Origin: an uncultured Clostridia bacterium
Lineage (GTDB): Bacteria; Bacillota; Clostridia; Oscillospirales; Acutalibacteraceae
Direction of reading: 5' to 3'
Length of the DNA: 64,000 nucleotides
Assembly (NCBI GenBank): GCA_946555465.1
Contig: CAMNST010000002.1
Location: 153,451-217,450 of the forward strand
Shown piece by piece: positions 43,263 to 52,771 of this stretch. The translations under genes and the position numbers were made by a program. Positions within the stretch are counted from its first letter, which is position 1, and each line of letters opens with the position of its first letter. The notes under the pieces are model-generated. The model was not told the origin of the DNA, ran no database searches, and saw only the letters and a list, made by a program, of their open reading frames with translations.

Positions 43263-44644
43263 TGCAAATCCCTCCTTTGTGATTTAGTTTTGCTAACTGC
43301 AAATCTTTGATGCTGTATGTTCGTTTCAGCTTTTATGTTCTTTTTCATTTCTTCAACATCATTTAGAATTGTGTTAGCAGTTTTGATTTCGGTTCTTAAT
43401 CTTTTTAGTTTTGAAGAACAACAATCTCTATCTGATTTGAGACTTGATATTTTATCAGTATCTTTGCATCTTCTAAGTTTATTATAAATTTGATTTCGCT
43501 GATTTGTAATTATTTCAATCTGTTCTTTGTTGTCCTTGATAAATTGCCTAACCTTATCTGTATCATCCAAATTATATTTTGAAATCAGTATTACCTGATT
43601 AGAATACCTGTCAATCTTTCTCCAAGCCTCTTTCATTTCAGGTGACAAAGGCATATGCTGTTTCTTTTTCGGCAAGTAACCTAACCGATAACAATAATAC
43701 AGATACAATGCTTTTAAACCAGTAATCTTTTTGACAGTTGTAAATGAACCTTTGAAAACATATTTTTGAGGTTTAATATATTTTGTTTTACTTGCTCTGT
43801 TAAACTCTTTGTATGCAGGAAAAAGTGTAAAGCCGTCTTGGATATTGATTTGTTCAACAATGTTCTGCCAATCATACTTTTCACCAAGCGTTTTCAGTCT
43901 TGTGTTTCTACTGTCATTCACTGAACGAATCGTTGCATATTTGCGTTCAGGATTAACATTAACAATATAGCCTTTCTTCCTCATAATCTTTACAAACTCT
44001 TTTGGTGTTGGACTAATTTTAATTGCTTCATCAATAGCTGCTCGCATTAGGTTATATTTTGTAGGCTCATTGTTCTTTTCTGCAAGGTATAATGTTCTGC
44101 TTGGTGCTTTTGATTTATTGTCTGTTGCAATAACAGACAATCCATACTCTTTACAGATTAAATCCGATGTGTCACGAAGTCTCTGCATTTCAGTTTTTGA
44201 ATAGTTATATTTCTTTCCGTCAAGAAATGAAACCGAATTGAAACAAAAATGATTATGCAAGTGGTCTTTATCAAGATGCGTTGATACGATAACCTGAAAT
44301 CTATCACCCCACATTTGCTGTGCCAGCTTAACTCCAATCTCGTGACAAAGCTCAGGTGTGACTTCATCAGGCTTAAAGCTTTGATAACCGTGCCAAGCAA
44401 TATACTTATCCTCTTTATTGAATTGCTTTTTAGTGAGTATCATTTGTTCTAGTGCAATTTCCTTTTTACAGTTGATTGCAGTAACAAACTGTTGGTTATT
44501 TGTCTTATTCGGATTAATATCGTAACTGAACACATTTACAAAATTTTGCATATCAGAAGTTAATTCTGTTTTATCAGGATTTTCTACATAATCAATCAAG
44601 TCGCAAAGCTGACCTTTTATATGCCATAAACTTGTTGTTGCCAT
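43250..44644 (-). CDS. MobA/VirD2-family relaxase
   Basis: The 464-residue relaxase has the three-histidine metal motif in STHLDKDHLHNHFCFN (H128, H130, H132), a candidate catalytic Tyr in the N-terminal segment (Y20 or Y41), and a C-terminal helical, lysine-rich region with a long coiled coil. It nicks oriT and pilots the single strand into a conjugative pore supplied by another element. It overlaps mobC by one base. Confidence 0.9.
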   Translation of the reverse strand: MATTSLWHIKGQLCDLIDYVENPDKTELTSDMQNFVNVFSYDINPNKTNNQQFVTAINCKKEIALEQMILTKKQFNKEDKYIAWHGYQSFKPDEVTPELCHEIGVKLAQQMWGDRFQVIVSTHLDKDHLHNHFCFNSVSFLDGKKYNYSKTEMQRLRDTSDLICKEYGLSVIATDNKSKAPSRTLYLAEKNNEPTKYNLMRAAIDEAIKISPTPKEFVKIMRKKGYIVNVNPERKYATIRSVNDSRNTRLKTLGEKYDWQNIVEQINIQDGFTLFPAYKEFNRASKTKYIKPQKYVFKGSFTTVKKITGLKALYLYYCYRLGYLPKKKQHMPLSPEMKEAWRKIDRYSNQVILISKYNLDDTDKVRQFIKDNKEQIEIITNQRNQIYNKLRRCKDTDKISSLKSDRDCCSSKLKRLRTEIKTANTILNDVEEMKKNIKAETNIQHQRFAVSKTKSQRRDLQWER

Positions 44645-44946
44645 TATGCCGCCTCCTTTGATAAAAGTATTTCTTTTTCAAGTTCAAGTACCCACTTATC
44701 AAGGTCAATGCAGGCTTGCAATATTTTCTCATTGTTATTTGCATTTTCTTTGATAGAATTCTGAATTGCATAGTGCTTATTCATCAGTTCCCAAAACCTT
44801 TTATCAGGCATAGGTTTTGGTGTTTTATTATTGACGAGCGTACTGACAATCTGTGATTGTGTAACACCGCATATTTTTGCATACAATTTCAATCTTTGAC
44901 TGTCATCATAATTTAAACTGATACAATGTGTAATTTTTTCTTTCAA
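44644..44946 (-). CDS. MobC-like mobilization accessory protein
   Basis: The 100-residue protein has the N-terminal ribbon-like strand HCISLNYDDSQRLKLYAKICG and TQSQIVSTLV, then a helical part with NSIKENANNNEKILQACIDLDK typical of relaxosome MobC proteins. It helps the relaxase open DNA at oriT. It lies first in the operon, next to a hairpin-rich noncoding region. Confidence 0.8.
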   Translation of the reverse strand: MKEKITHCISLNYDDSQRLKLYAKICGVTQSQIVSTLVNNKTPKPMPDKRFWELMNKHYAIQNSIKENANNNEKILQACIDLDKWVLELEKEILLSKEAA

Positions 44947-44973
44947 TTCATCATCTCCATTCTTAAAAGGGTT

Positions 44974-45041
44974 TCAGGGATTTCTCCCTGATTTTTGGAT
45001 TTATATATAAATCCGATGCTCGCTACGGTGTAGGACACACC
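44974..45041. other. Probable origin of transfer (oriT), hairpin cluster upstream of mobC
   Basis: Three inverted repeats follow each other: TCAGGGA-TTTC-TCCCTGA (44974-44991), an 18-bp palindrome with half site GGATTTATA (44997-45014) and GGTGT-AGGAC-ACACC (45027-45041). Position directly upstream of mobC and mobA is where oriT lies in related mobilizable elements. The nick site is not assignable. Confidence 0.5.
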
Positions 45042-45170
45042 TTTTGCCGTGTTATCTGAATGCAGTTCCTATCCCTTTTCAGCGAAGTTGTACCGCTCTA
45101 TCAATAGATGTCATGGCAGTAATATATCCCATTCAGACGATCATTCAATTTTCATTTCCGGCAATAAAAA

Positions 45171-45252
45171 AGCCGTTTACACAAGTGAGTAGCACAAACA
45201 AGCAGAGCCTTCCAGCTCCGCTTGCATAGCGTGTTTACTCACTATGTAAACG
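45171..45252. repeat. Long imperfect hairpin in the noncoding region beside the mob genes
   Basis: Outer arms CGTTTACACAAGTGAGTA (45174-45191) and TACTCACTATGTAAACG (45236-45252) pair with one gap; inside, AAGCAGAGC pairs with GCTCCGCTT. The structure spans about 80 bases. It lies in a 517-base gap (44947-45463) that holds no gene; apart from the oriT-like hairpins I see nothing else there. It may be part of oriT, a replication initiation site or an old element end. Confidence 0.55.
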
Positions 45253-45463
45253 ACTTAAAATAGTCTTGAATTAATATCCTATCCCAACCATTTTTATTAA
45301 ATAAAAGGACTAGTTGTGATGCTTTTTACACCACTAAAAACATAAACACATATTTAATTTATATCCAAATATTAGCAGATAGTTTTGCATCTGTCAATAA
45401 AATCAAGCAAAATATTTTTGCTTTAACTTTGTATGAGTCTATGCGAGTTTATATTGTTAAAAA

Positions 45464-48400
45464 TCACACAATACCAAAATATTTTTCAAAGAATGATTGC
45501 AAAATTTCTATAACTCTTTGCTTGATTTCTGCTCTGTTTCCTCCACCAAAACGAGAAACGGCAGGCAGAATTTTATCAATATCAGTTCCTGTAGTTTTAA
45601 GAACACCGTCACGAAATGAGTTATCAATAAACTTCTTTGTTTCTTCAGGTTTCAGCTTTTGTTCTTTAATAATATTTTCAATTTCAGATTCTTTTTGTCT
45701 TTTAACAAACTTAATCCAATCCTCATTCACATTGGTCTGAACATTGATTGTTTTAATGAATTCATCAATAAGCTCTTTCTTTGAACGAAGTTCCAGACTT
45801 GCACTGATTGCCTTATCAATAGATACAAGAATGTCCTTGTCCTGACAATTTGACTTATGATACAAAGCAACAAGCATAAGTATATAATCAATATTTACCT
45901 CAACCTGTTTAACAAGCTCCATCTCAAAGACTACATCATCCTTGATACTCTCTTTGTCCTTATCTTTGAGTTGCTTAAACTCATCATAAATATCAACATA
46001 TATGCTTGTATAATCCTGAAAATCAATAGGCTTGAGTATTTCATTTCCTTCAAATTTATCAAATGATGAAAGAATATTTTTGAGTCTTAAAATACTGCCG
46101 AAAAGCACAACAAATTTCTTTTTGTTCTGTTCTCCCATTATCTGTTCACCAATCGGATATTTCTGAATAAGCTCTGCGATTCTCTCCTCATAACCCTTAT
46201 AATGCTTATCGTTTTCATCGTAACCATAGTAATAATCATCATAGGATTTGAGCAATACAATACCACTTGCTTCTTTATCACCAAACAAGCCAATTGCGTC
46301 ATTCGTCTGCTGTTGCAAATCCCTGAAGCAAACAATATTACCATAGGTTTTAACAGAATTCAGTATTCTGTTTGTACGTGAAAATGCCTGAATCAGTCCG
46401 TGCTGCTTTAAGTTTTTATCCACCCATAAAGTATTAAGAGTAGTCGCATCAAAGCCTGTTAAAAACATATTAACAACAATTACAAGGTCAACTTCCCTTT
46501 TCTTAATCTTATCAGATAAATCCTTATAATAATCCTGAAATCCTTTTGATGATGTATCAAAATTAGTCTTGAAAATCTTATTGTAATCATCAATAGCACT
46601 GTCAAGAAAATCACGGGAGCTTTTATCTAAATCTTCAGTATCAAAGCTTTCGTCGGCAAGAATACCCTCATAAGGATCTTCCTCATTAGGCGCAAAGGAG
46701 TAAATGGTGGCAATCGTTAAATCCTTATGTTTTTCAGCTATCTGCTTTTTAAATTCAAGATAATACTTTTTAGCCATAGGAATTGAACTGACTGCAAACA
46801 TGGAGTTAAAACCATTCAGCCTTTTACCCTTAAGACTATAAAAAGCATTACGCCTTGTTTTTTGGTCAAAATGCTCAAGTATGTAAGTAACAACCTCTTC
46901 TATTCTTTCAGGAGCGCCAAGCGTTTCCTCTGTTTCAATGGCATTTACCTGCTTGTCCTTAACATCATCCTTTGCCTTAACCGTGTTAATATAATCAATA
47001 CGAAACGGCAGAACATTGCCGTCATTAATCGCATCAACAATGGTATATGTATGCAATTTATCACCAAAAGCCTGCTGTGTTGTTCTCAAATTCGGATTAC
47101 CGCCGCTTGGTGAATTAACAGTAAATATAGGCGTACCTGTAAAACCGAAAATATGGTAATTATTAAAATGCTTAATAATGCGCTGGTGCATATCACCAAA
47201 CTGAGAACGATGGCACTCATCAAAAATCAAAACAATATGCTTATTGTAAACATCATGGAATTTATTCTTTTGAATAAACATATCCAGCTTTTGAATGGTT
47301 GTTACAATAATTTTTGATGCAGTATCTTCAAGCTGCCTTTGTAAAACAGCAGTACTTTTATTACTGTTTGCTGCACCCTTTTCGAATCTGTCATATTCCT
47401 TGATAGTCTGATAATCAAGGTCCTTTCTGTCAACCACAAAAAGTACTTTGTCAATATACGGCAAAGCAGTGGCAAGCTGTGCAGTTTTAAATGAGGTCAG
47501 CGTTTTACCGCTGCCTGTGGTGTGCCAGATATAACCACCTGCATCAACCGTTCCTGTTTTCTTGTAATTCGTTGAAATCTCAATTCTGTTCAGTATCTTT
47601 TCAGTTGCAACAATCTGATATGGTCGCATAACCAAAAGCATTTCTTCCGATGTAAAAACGCAATACCTTGTAAGAATATTCAGTATTGTATGCTTTGCAA
47701 AGAATGTTTTGGTAAAGTCAACAAGATCAGGAATAATCTTGTTATTTGCATCCGCCCAGTAAGATGTAAATTCAAAACTGTTGCTGGACTTTTTCTTGTT
47801 TCGTCTTGTGTTTGAAACCTCTTTAATATGCAAATCACGGGTTGTATTTGAATAATACTTTGTGTGCGTGCCATTAGATACAACAAATATCTGCACATAT
47901 TCATACAGTCCGCAGCCTGACCAAAAGCTATCACGCTGATAACGGTTAATCTGATTAAAGGCTTCTTTCAGTGCAACGCCCCTGCGTTTGAGTTCAATGT
48001 GAACTAATGGCAAACCATTTACAAGAATCGTAACATCATAACGTGTTTCGTGACTTCCGTTATCATCAACATACTGATTGATAACCTGTAAAGAATTATT
48101 ATGTATATTCTTCTTATCAATCAGATAAATATTCTTTGACGAGCCATCATCACGCTTTAATACCTGAACATAATCCTCTTGTATCTTGCGTGTTTTCTGC
48201 ACAATACCGTCAGCAGAGCTTGCAATATTATATTCAAAAAAATATTTCCACTCTTTGTCGCTGAACTTATAGTTATTGAGTTTTTCAAGCTGAACACGTA
48301 AATTAGCAATAAGAGCGGTCTGGCTATGAATAATCAAACGTTCATAGCCCTGTTCAGTCAGCATCTTAATAAATGCATCTTCAAGAGTCTGCTCACTCTG

Positions 48401-48487
48401 ATAAGCATCCGAGCGTGTTTTTTGCGGCTCATATTCAGCAACAACTGTGCTTTCTTTTGTTTGAGTAATAATATTAAAACTAGACAT
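45464..48487 (-). CDS. hsdR: Type I restriction enzyme, HsdR subunit
   Basis: The 1007-residue motor/nuclease subunit has a PD-(D/E)xK-type region (DVTILVNGLPLVHIELKRRG, about 150-170), Walker A TTGSGKT (about 335), the DEAD-like DECHRSQFG, TATT-type motif FGFTGTPIF, and the helicase end motif QAFSRTNRILN. It translocates and cuts unmethylated DNA when bound to HsdM2S. The start follows GGGGAG, directly after the 211-residue membrane protein gene. It is the last gene of the leftward hsd operon. Confidence 0.95.
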   Translation of the reverse strand: MSSFNIITQTKESTVVAEYEPQKTRSDAYQSEQTLEDAFIKMLTEQGYERLIIHSQTALIANLRVQLEKLNNYKFSDKEWKYFFEYNIASSADGIVQKTRKIQEDYVQVLKRDDGSSKNIYLIDKKNIHNNSLQVINQYVDDNGSHETRYDVTILVNGLPLVHIELKRRGVALKEAFNQINRYQRDSFWSGCGLYEYVQIFVVSNGTHTKYYSNTTRDLHIKEVSNTRRNKKKSSNSFEFTSYWADANNKIIPDLVDFTKTFFAKHTILNILTRYCVFTSEEMLLVMRPYQIVATEKILNRIEISTNYKKTGTVDAGGYIWHTTGSGKTLTSFKTAQLATALPYIDKVLFVVDRKDLDYQTIKEYDRFEKGAANSNKSTAVLQRQLEDTASKIIVTTIQKLDMFIQKNKFHDVYNKHIVLIFDECHRSQFGDMHQRIIKHFNNYHIFGFTGTPIFTVNSPSGGNPNLRTTQQAFGDKLHTYTIVDAINDGNVLPFRIDYINTVKAKDDVKDKQVNAIETEETLGAPERIEEVVTYILEHFDQKTRRNAFYSLKGKRLNGFNSMFAVSSIPMAKKYYLEFKKQIAEKHKDLTIATIYSFAPNEEDPYEGILADESFDTEDLDKSSRDFLDSAIDDYNKIFKTNFDTSSKGFQDYYKDLSDKIKKREVDLVIVVNMFLTGFDATTLNTLWVDKNLKQHGLIQAFSRTNRILNSVKTYGNIVCFRDLQQQTNDAIGLFGDKEASGIVLLKSYDDYYYGYDENDKHYKGYEERIAELIQKYPIGEQIMGEQNKKKFVVLFGSILRLKNILSSFDKFEGNEILKPIDFQDYTSIYVDIYDEFKQLKDKDKESIKDDVVFEMELVKQVEVNIDYILMLVALYHKSNCQDKDILVSIDKAISASLELRSKKELIDEFIKTINVQTNVNEDWIKFVKRQKESEIENIIKEQKLKPEETKKFIDNSFRDGVLKTTGTDIDKILPAVSRFGGGNRAEIKQRVIEILQSFFEKYFGIV

Positions 48488-49123
48488 TTAACTCCCCTTT
48501 ACAATTGCAATCACTGCGATAGCAATAGAAACGATAGACGTAATTGATGCAAACCAACCAAAAAGATAATTGAAATTTTCACTTTTTTCAATTTCTACAC
48601 TTACAATTCTAATAAATCTAGACAGCATAAACATAAGAATTGAAAGCAAAAAACATATTACATTTAAATATCCTGGAACCACACTAGTTTGATTAATAAA
48701 ACAATGTAATGGTAGAAATGCAAGTATAAAAGATATTAAAAACAGAATAAACAAACCCAAACTAATAATTCGAAAGAAAAACGACAAAGACAATTTCAAT
48801 AACAATGTAGATGCCGTAACTCCCTCAATATCTTTTTCCTTCAAAAATAATATTTTACAAAAGACTTTTAATTCATTAATAATCTTTTTGAATTTATTGT
48901 CTTGCTCTTTATATCCTATTGTTTTATGCCATTCTTTTAATTCAATTTCTTTTTGCTCTTTTGCTTTTTCTTCTCTTATATTTTCCGATTCAATAATTGC
49001 ATTTGAAATAATATGTTGCATTTCTTCTTTACTAATACTTTCAGACAGAACAACATTAATATTTTGCGTTGAATTCAAATTACTATTTTGTTTTGCTTTT
49101 TTCTTGTGTTTACCTTTCCACAT
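48488..49123 (-). CDS. Membrane protein between hsdS and hsdR
   Basis: A 211-residue protein with a charged, partly coiled N-terminus (about 1-90, Lys/Glu-rich) and three to four membrane helices in its C-terminal half (SLGLFILFLISFILAFL, VICFLLSILMFMLSRF, ITSIVSIAIAVIAIV). The start overlaps the hsdS stop and the end abuts hsdR, so it is part of the hsd operon. I do not recognise the family. Membrane proteins are not a known part of type I enzymes; it may be an accessory effector. Confidence 0.6.
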   Translation of the reverse strand: MWKGKHKKKAKQNSNLNSTQNINVVLSESISKEEMQHIISNAIIESENIREEKAKEQKEIELKEWHKTIGYKEQDNKFKKIINELKVFCKILFLKEKDIEGVTASTLLLKLSLSFFFRIISLGLFILFLISFILAFLPLHCFINQTSVVPGYLNVICFLLSILMFMLSRFIRIVSVEIEKSENFNYLFGWFASITSIVSIAIAVIAIVKGS

Positions 49124-50292
49124 TAACTTATTTTCTCCTTAAAAGTCAGCAACTTATCACGATAATATTCATACTGTTTCTTCCTTGCCTCAATCTCTGC
49201 AGGCAATCCCACAGAAATATCATTGCAAAGCTGATCAAACCATCCAAGAATATCGATAATGTGTTGCTGTTTAGAAAGTGGCGGCACTGGAATTCTTATT
49301 CTTTCTATAACTGCTCTTTTTTCAATATTAGTGATAGCTCCACCAGAACTAGTTACTATTAAATTAGTAAAACATTCAAGATAATATTTTATATACTTAA
49401 TTTTTACCTTTGACAAATCAAACCTAAGAATCAATAAGGCTTGATTTATTATACCAATTTTATCATTAGATGTTATAATTGATATTTTTCCTATTGTACC
49501 AGAACAACTTATTATTATATCATTGGGTTTAACCATAAATCTTTTTAACTTTTCTGCTCGATCACCATCAATAAAATATCTAAAAGTCCTTTTATCATAT
49601 ATTGCATGTTGTTGCTCATAAACAGGAATTCCCTCTTCAACAAAAAATTCTTTTTTCAATGCCGATCCAAAAGGACCTCTTATATAACCTTTTGGTTGTA
49701 ATAACTCTTCTAGGGTATTCCATTCCATATTATCATCAAAAGTTAGCAATATATTTCTATAATATTCATACTGCTGCTTTCTTACTGTGAGTTCTGCTGT
49801 GAGTTCTGCTGTGAGTTCTGTAAAATTATCAAGTATTCTGACAATTTCCTCCTGCACTTCTAATGGCGGCATGGGAATTTTCAACTTAGCTATATCTTTA
49901 CCATGAACATGAGGTATCCCAGCTCCTGTTTTCTTATGATATATCTTATTCTGCTTACTTAATAGAAAGTGATATAAATACTTCACATTGATTATTTTTT
50001 CATCAATAGGATCAACACTGAAAGCATCACAACAAAATATAGGTTCATACCAAATACTAACATATCCTGCATATGCTCCAGAGCCTGCAACTGTTATAGT
50101 TATCCCATTTCTATTTGATTCATTATGATAAAAAGCAGGCTTTTTCCCACCAGAAATTACTGGTACATTTCCATTAACAGCATTTTTTGAAACCAATGAT
50201 TTGCCTCTATTAAAAGTACAAACATCCTTTAGATTCTTATACTCAACACCATCAGGACATAATTCTCTAGTCAATTCATCAAGTTTACTCAT
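49123..50292 (-). CDS. hsdS: Type I restriction enzyme, HsdS specificity subunit
   Basis: The protein (389 residues from the ATG at 50292, after AAGG) has two target recognition domains, each followed by a conserved helix: VRKQQYEYYRNILLTF after the first and ARKKQYEYYRDKLLTF at the end. Each domain reads half of a bipartite site. The central region contains the tandem repeat TELTAELTAEL, as in EcoR124-type HsdS, where the number of TAEL units sets the spacing between the half sites. It starts eight bases inside the end of the preceding membrane protein gene. Confidence 0.93.
   Translation of the reverse strand: MSKLDELTRELCPDGVEYKNLKDVCTFNRGKSLVSKNAVNGNVPVISGGKKPAFYHNESNRNGITITVAGSGAYAGYVSIWYEPIFCCDAFSVDPIDEKIINVKYLYHFLLSKQNKIYHKKTGAGIPHVHGKDIAKLKIPMPPLEVQEEIVRILDNFTELTAELTAELTVRKQQYEYYRNILLTFDDNMEWNTLEELLQPKGYIRGPFGSALKKEFFVEEGIPVYEQQHAIYDKRTFRYFIDGDRAEKLKRFMVKPNDIIISCSGTIGKISIITSNDKIGIINQALLILRFDLSKVKIKYIKYYLECFTNLIVTSSGGAITNIEKRAVIERIRIPVPPLSKQQHIIDILGWFDQLCNDISVGLPAEIEARKKQYEYYRDKLLTFKEKIS
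49787..49820. repeat. 12-bp tandem repeat in hsdS (TAEL spacer repeat)
   Basis: The unit GTGAGTTCTGCT occurs twice in full and a third time for 10 of 12 bases. On the coding strand it encodes TAEL. Slippage by one unit would keep the frame and change the HsdS spacer. Confidence 0.85.
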
Positions 50293-51052
50293 TATTTTTT
50301 TCCTTGTTAAATATCTCAAATATGCGTTTTAATTTAATTCTTCTATCTACATCTTTTTGATCCACAGGTGCATCCCCGCAAATCACATACAAACGTTGCC
50401 TTAACAATTTTTCTTTTAACCTTGTTAATTCGGTCTTTAAGATGTATTCATTTAAGTTTAATATTTTGTCAATATCATAATTACTTTTGATAAGTTCAGG
50501 ATTTTCCATCAAATGATTGAATTTTTTTAAAAAGTTATCAATAAAACAGTCTTGTCCATCAAGCCATTTTAATTCAAGCTTTGAGCAATCAATTTCTTTA
50601 ATACCTTTTATATTTGTAAGTTTTCCTACGAATATTAAAAGTCTTTTAATATAATCATCTTGGTCACACGATGTTATTTCCAAAGTTTCGTAATTTATAA
50701 TATTAGTCGTAGTATTAATTGAGTTTATTAAACTATCAACAATATAAAGTCGATGCTCAATTCTGCTGATTTCAGCATTTGTCTTATCATTATGCCAAAC
50801 AGTAATTAACCATACAATAGCACTAAATACACCACCTAATACTGCAGATGCTATCATTTGTAAAATTGAATTTTTTGAAAAAATAATTAACAATACTGAA
50901 ACTATTAGCAACACGATTGAGAAAAACAAAATACATATTTTACTAAAATCGTATGTATCAGCATTGTATTTACAACTAACATCAGGACAATCTAACATTG
51001 TATTATCTGCTGGATTGCCATGTATATGATGGATATATTCTTTCATACTCAT
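50285..51052 (-). CDS. Membrane protein between hsdM and hsdS
   Basis: A 255-residue protein with two membrane helices close to the N-terminus (about 36-80: ICILFFSIVLLIVSVLLIIF and MIASAVLGGVFSAIVWLITV) and a soluble, helical C-terminal part of about 170 residues. Near the start, MLDCPDVSCKYNADTYD has a CxxxxC pair. It starts seven bases after hsdM and overlaps hsdS by eight bases. The family is unknown to me. It is a second unexpected membrane protein in the hsd operon. Confidence 0.6.
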   Translation of the reverse strand: MSMKEYIHHIHGNPADNTMLDCPDVSCKYNADTYDFSKICILFFSIVLLIVSVLLIIFSKNSILQMIASAVLGGVFSAIVWLITVWHNDKTNAEISRIEHRLYIVDSLINSINTTTNIINYETLEITSCDQDDYIKRLLIFVGKLTNIKGIKEIDCSKLELKWLDGQDCFIDNFLKKFNHLMENPELIKSNYDIDKILNLNEYILKTELTRLKEKLLRQRLYVICGDAPVDQKDVDRRIKLKRIFEIFNKEKNNE

Positions 51053-51058
51053 TTATAA

Positions 51059-52621
51059 TTATCCCTCTATCTCTTTAATAATCTTATCTATCTCTGCTCT
51101 TAAAACATTTTCTCTTGCAACGATTTGCTCAATCTGAGCATTGAGTTCTTTAATATCAATAACCTCCCGTGTATTCTCCTGCTCAACATAGGTTGATACG
51201 GAAAGATTATATTCCTGCTCCCTAATCTCATCATAGGGGGCAAGGCGAGCAAAATAGTCAACATCTTCTCTTGTACCTACCTCATCAACTATTTTTGCAA
51301 TATTTTCTTCAGTCAGTTTATTATTGTTCGTAACCTTTTTACATTCTTTCGATGCATCAATAAAAAGCACTTTATTATCTGTTTTAGCCTTTTTCATAAC
51401 CATAATACAGGTTGCAATGCTTGTACCATAAAACAGATTATCAGGCAACTGAATAATTGCATCAATATAGTTATTATCAATAAGATATTTCCTTATTTTC
51501 TTCTCTGCTCCGCCACGATACATAATACCGGGAAAACAAACAATAGCAGCAGTACCATTCGTCGCAAGCCAGGAAAGTGCATGCATAACAAATGCAAGGT
51601 CTGCTTTAGATTTTGGAGCAAGCACACCTGCAGGAGAAAAACGAGGGTCATTGATCAGCACAGGGTTATCATCACCCTCCCACTTAATTGAGTATGGAGG
51701 ATTGGAAACAATAACCTCAAACGGCTCATCATCCCAATGCTGCGGACTTAAAAGTGTATCTTCGTTTGCAATATCAAATTTGTCATAATCAATATCGTGA
51801 AGGAACATATTGATACGGCAAAGATTATAAGTTGTTATATTTATCTCTTGTCCGAAAAAGCCCTGACGAACATTATCCTTACCAAGAACTTTAGCAGACT
51901 TCAAAAGGAGTGAACCGGAACCGCAAGCTGGGTCATAAACCTTATTGACCTCTGTTTTACCGATAACTGCAATTCTTGTGAGGAGCTCTGACACCTCTTG
52001 AGGAGTAAAAAACTCTCCGCCGCTTTTACCTGCATTGGATGCGTACATACTCATAAGATATTCATAAGCATCACCAAAAGCGTCAATGGTATTATCCTGA
52101 TAATTGCCAAGATTCATATTGCCGATACCATCAAGGAGTTTAACAAGCTTGTCATTTCTTTTCGCAACAGTTGCACCGAGCTTATTACTATTTACATCAA
52201 TATCATCAAAAAGTCCTGAAAAATCTTCTTCACTTGGTGTACCTTTAGCAGACTCCTCAATATTATGAAAAACTTTTTCAAGTGTTTCGTTCAAGTTTTC
52301 ATCATTTGCTGCGTTTTTACGAACGTTTACAAAAAGCTCTGACGGAAGAATAAAAAAGCCTTTAGTAGCAACAAGGTCATCCTTGGCAACCTTTGCCTCT
52401 TCATCAGAAAGCAAGGTGTAATCAAAATCAGCATTGCCAGATTCAATTTCACCTGCGTTGATATAATTTGTTAAATTTTCAGATATGTAGCGATAGAACA
52501 TAATTCCAAGAATATAGTTCTTGAAATCCCATCCGTCAACACTGCCACGCAGATCATCAGCAATGCTCCATATTGCTCTGTGCAGCTCATCTCTTTCTTG
52601 TTCTTTACGAGTATCAGACAT
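51059..52621 (-). CDS. hsdM: Type I restriction enzyme, HsdM methyltransferase subunit
   Basis: The 520-residue adenine-N6 methyltransferase has the HsdM N-terminal helical domain (DELHRAIWSIADDLRGSVDG), the SAM-binding motif DPACGSGS (230-237) and the catalytic NPPY (307-310). It methylates the bipartite site read by HsdS and protects the host. The start follows GAGGAGA. It is the first gene of the order hsdM, membrane protein, hsdS, membrane protein, hsdR. Confidence 0.95.
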   Translation of the reverse strand: MSDTRKEQERDELHRAIWSIADDLRGSVDGWDFKNYILGIMFYRYISENLTNYINAGEIESGNADFDYTLLSDEEAKVAKDDLVATKGFFILPSELFVNVRKNAANDENLNETLEKVFHNIEESAKGTPSEEDFSGLFDDIDVNSNKLGATVAKRNDKLVKLLDGIGNMNLGNYQDNTIDAFGDAYEYLMSMYASNAGKSGGEFFTPQEVSELLTRIAVIGKTEVNKVYDPACGSGSLLLKSAKVLGKDNVRQGFFGQEINITTYNLCRINMFLHDIDYDKFDIANEDTLLSPQHWDDEPFEVIVSNPPYSIKWEGDDNPVLINDPRFSPAGVLAPKSKADLAFVMHALSWLATNGTAAIVCFPGIMYRGGAEKKIRKYLIDNNYIDAIIQLPDNLFYGTSIATCIMVMKKAKTDNKVLFIDASKECKKVTNNNKLTEENIAKIVDEVGTREDVDYFARLAPYDEIREQEYNLSVSTYVEQENTREVIDIKELNAQIEQIVARENVLRAEIDKIIKEIEG

Positions 52622-52677
52622 AAAGAGTTCTCCTCTTCAAAAATAGTTGAATATAGTATAAATATAGCATATTTTTA

Positions 52678-52695
52678 TATTAATTACAATTAATA
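52678..52695 (-). promoter_or_regulatory. Operator-like palindrome at the hsd operon promoter
   Basis: TATTAATT-AC-AATTAATA is a perfect inverted repeat. It covers a possible -35 box (TTGTAA, 52689-52684, reading leftwards), 17 bases before a TATATT -10 candidate. Controlled onset of restriction would fit, but the motif is pure A/T apart from the centre. Confidence 0.45.
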
Positions 52696-52737
52696 TGTAT
52701 ATTTAGCTATATATAATTAAACAAAATCTTATTACAT

Positions 52738-52765
52738 AAAAAGCCGTTCAATCGAACGGCTTTTT
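52738..52765. terminator. Terminator upstream of the hsd operon
   Basis: AAAAAGCCGTTC pairs perfectly with GAACGGCTTTTT. It ends the leftward membrane protein/319-residue protein pair. Confidence 0.9.
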
Positions 52766-52771
52766 ATAATA

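Noticed and set aside
45464..52621. Possible second hsdS or silent specificity cassettes for shuffling by the tyrosine recombinase
   Set aside because: Only one hsdS is visible and I found no inverted hsdS fragments in the window.
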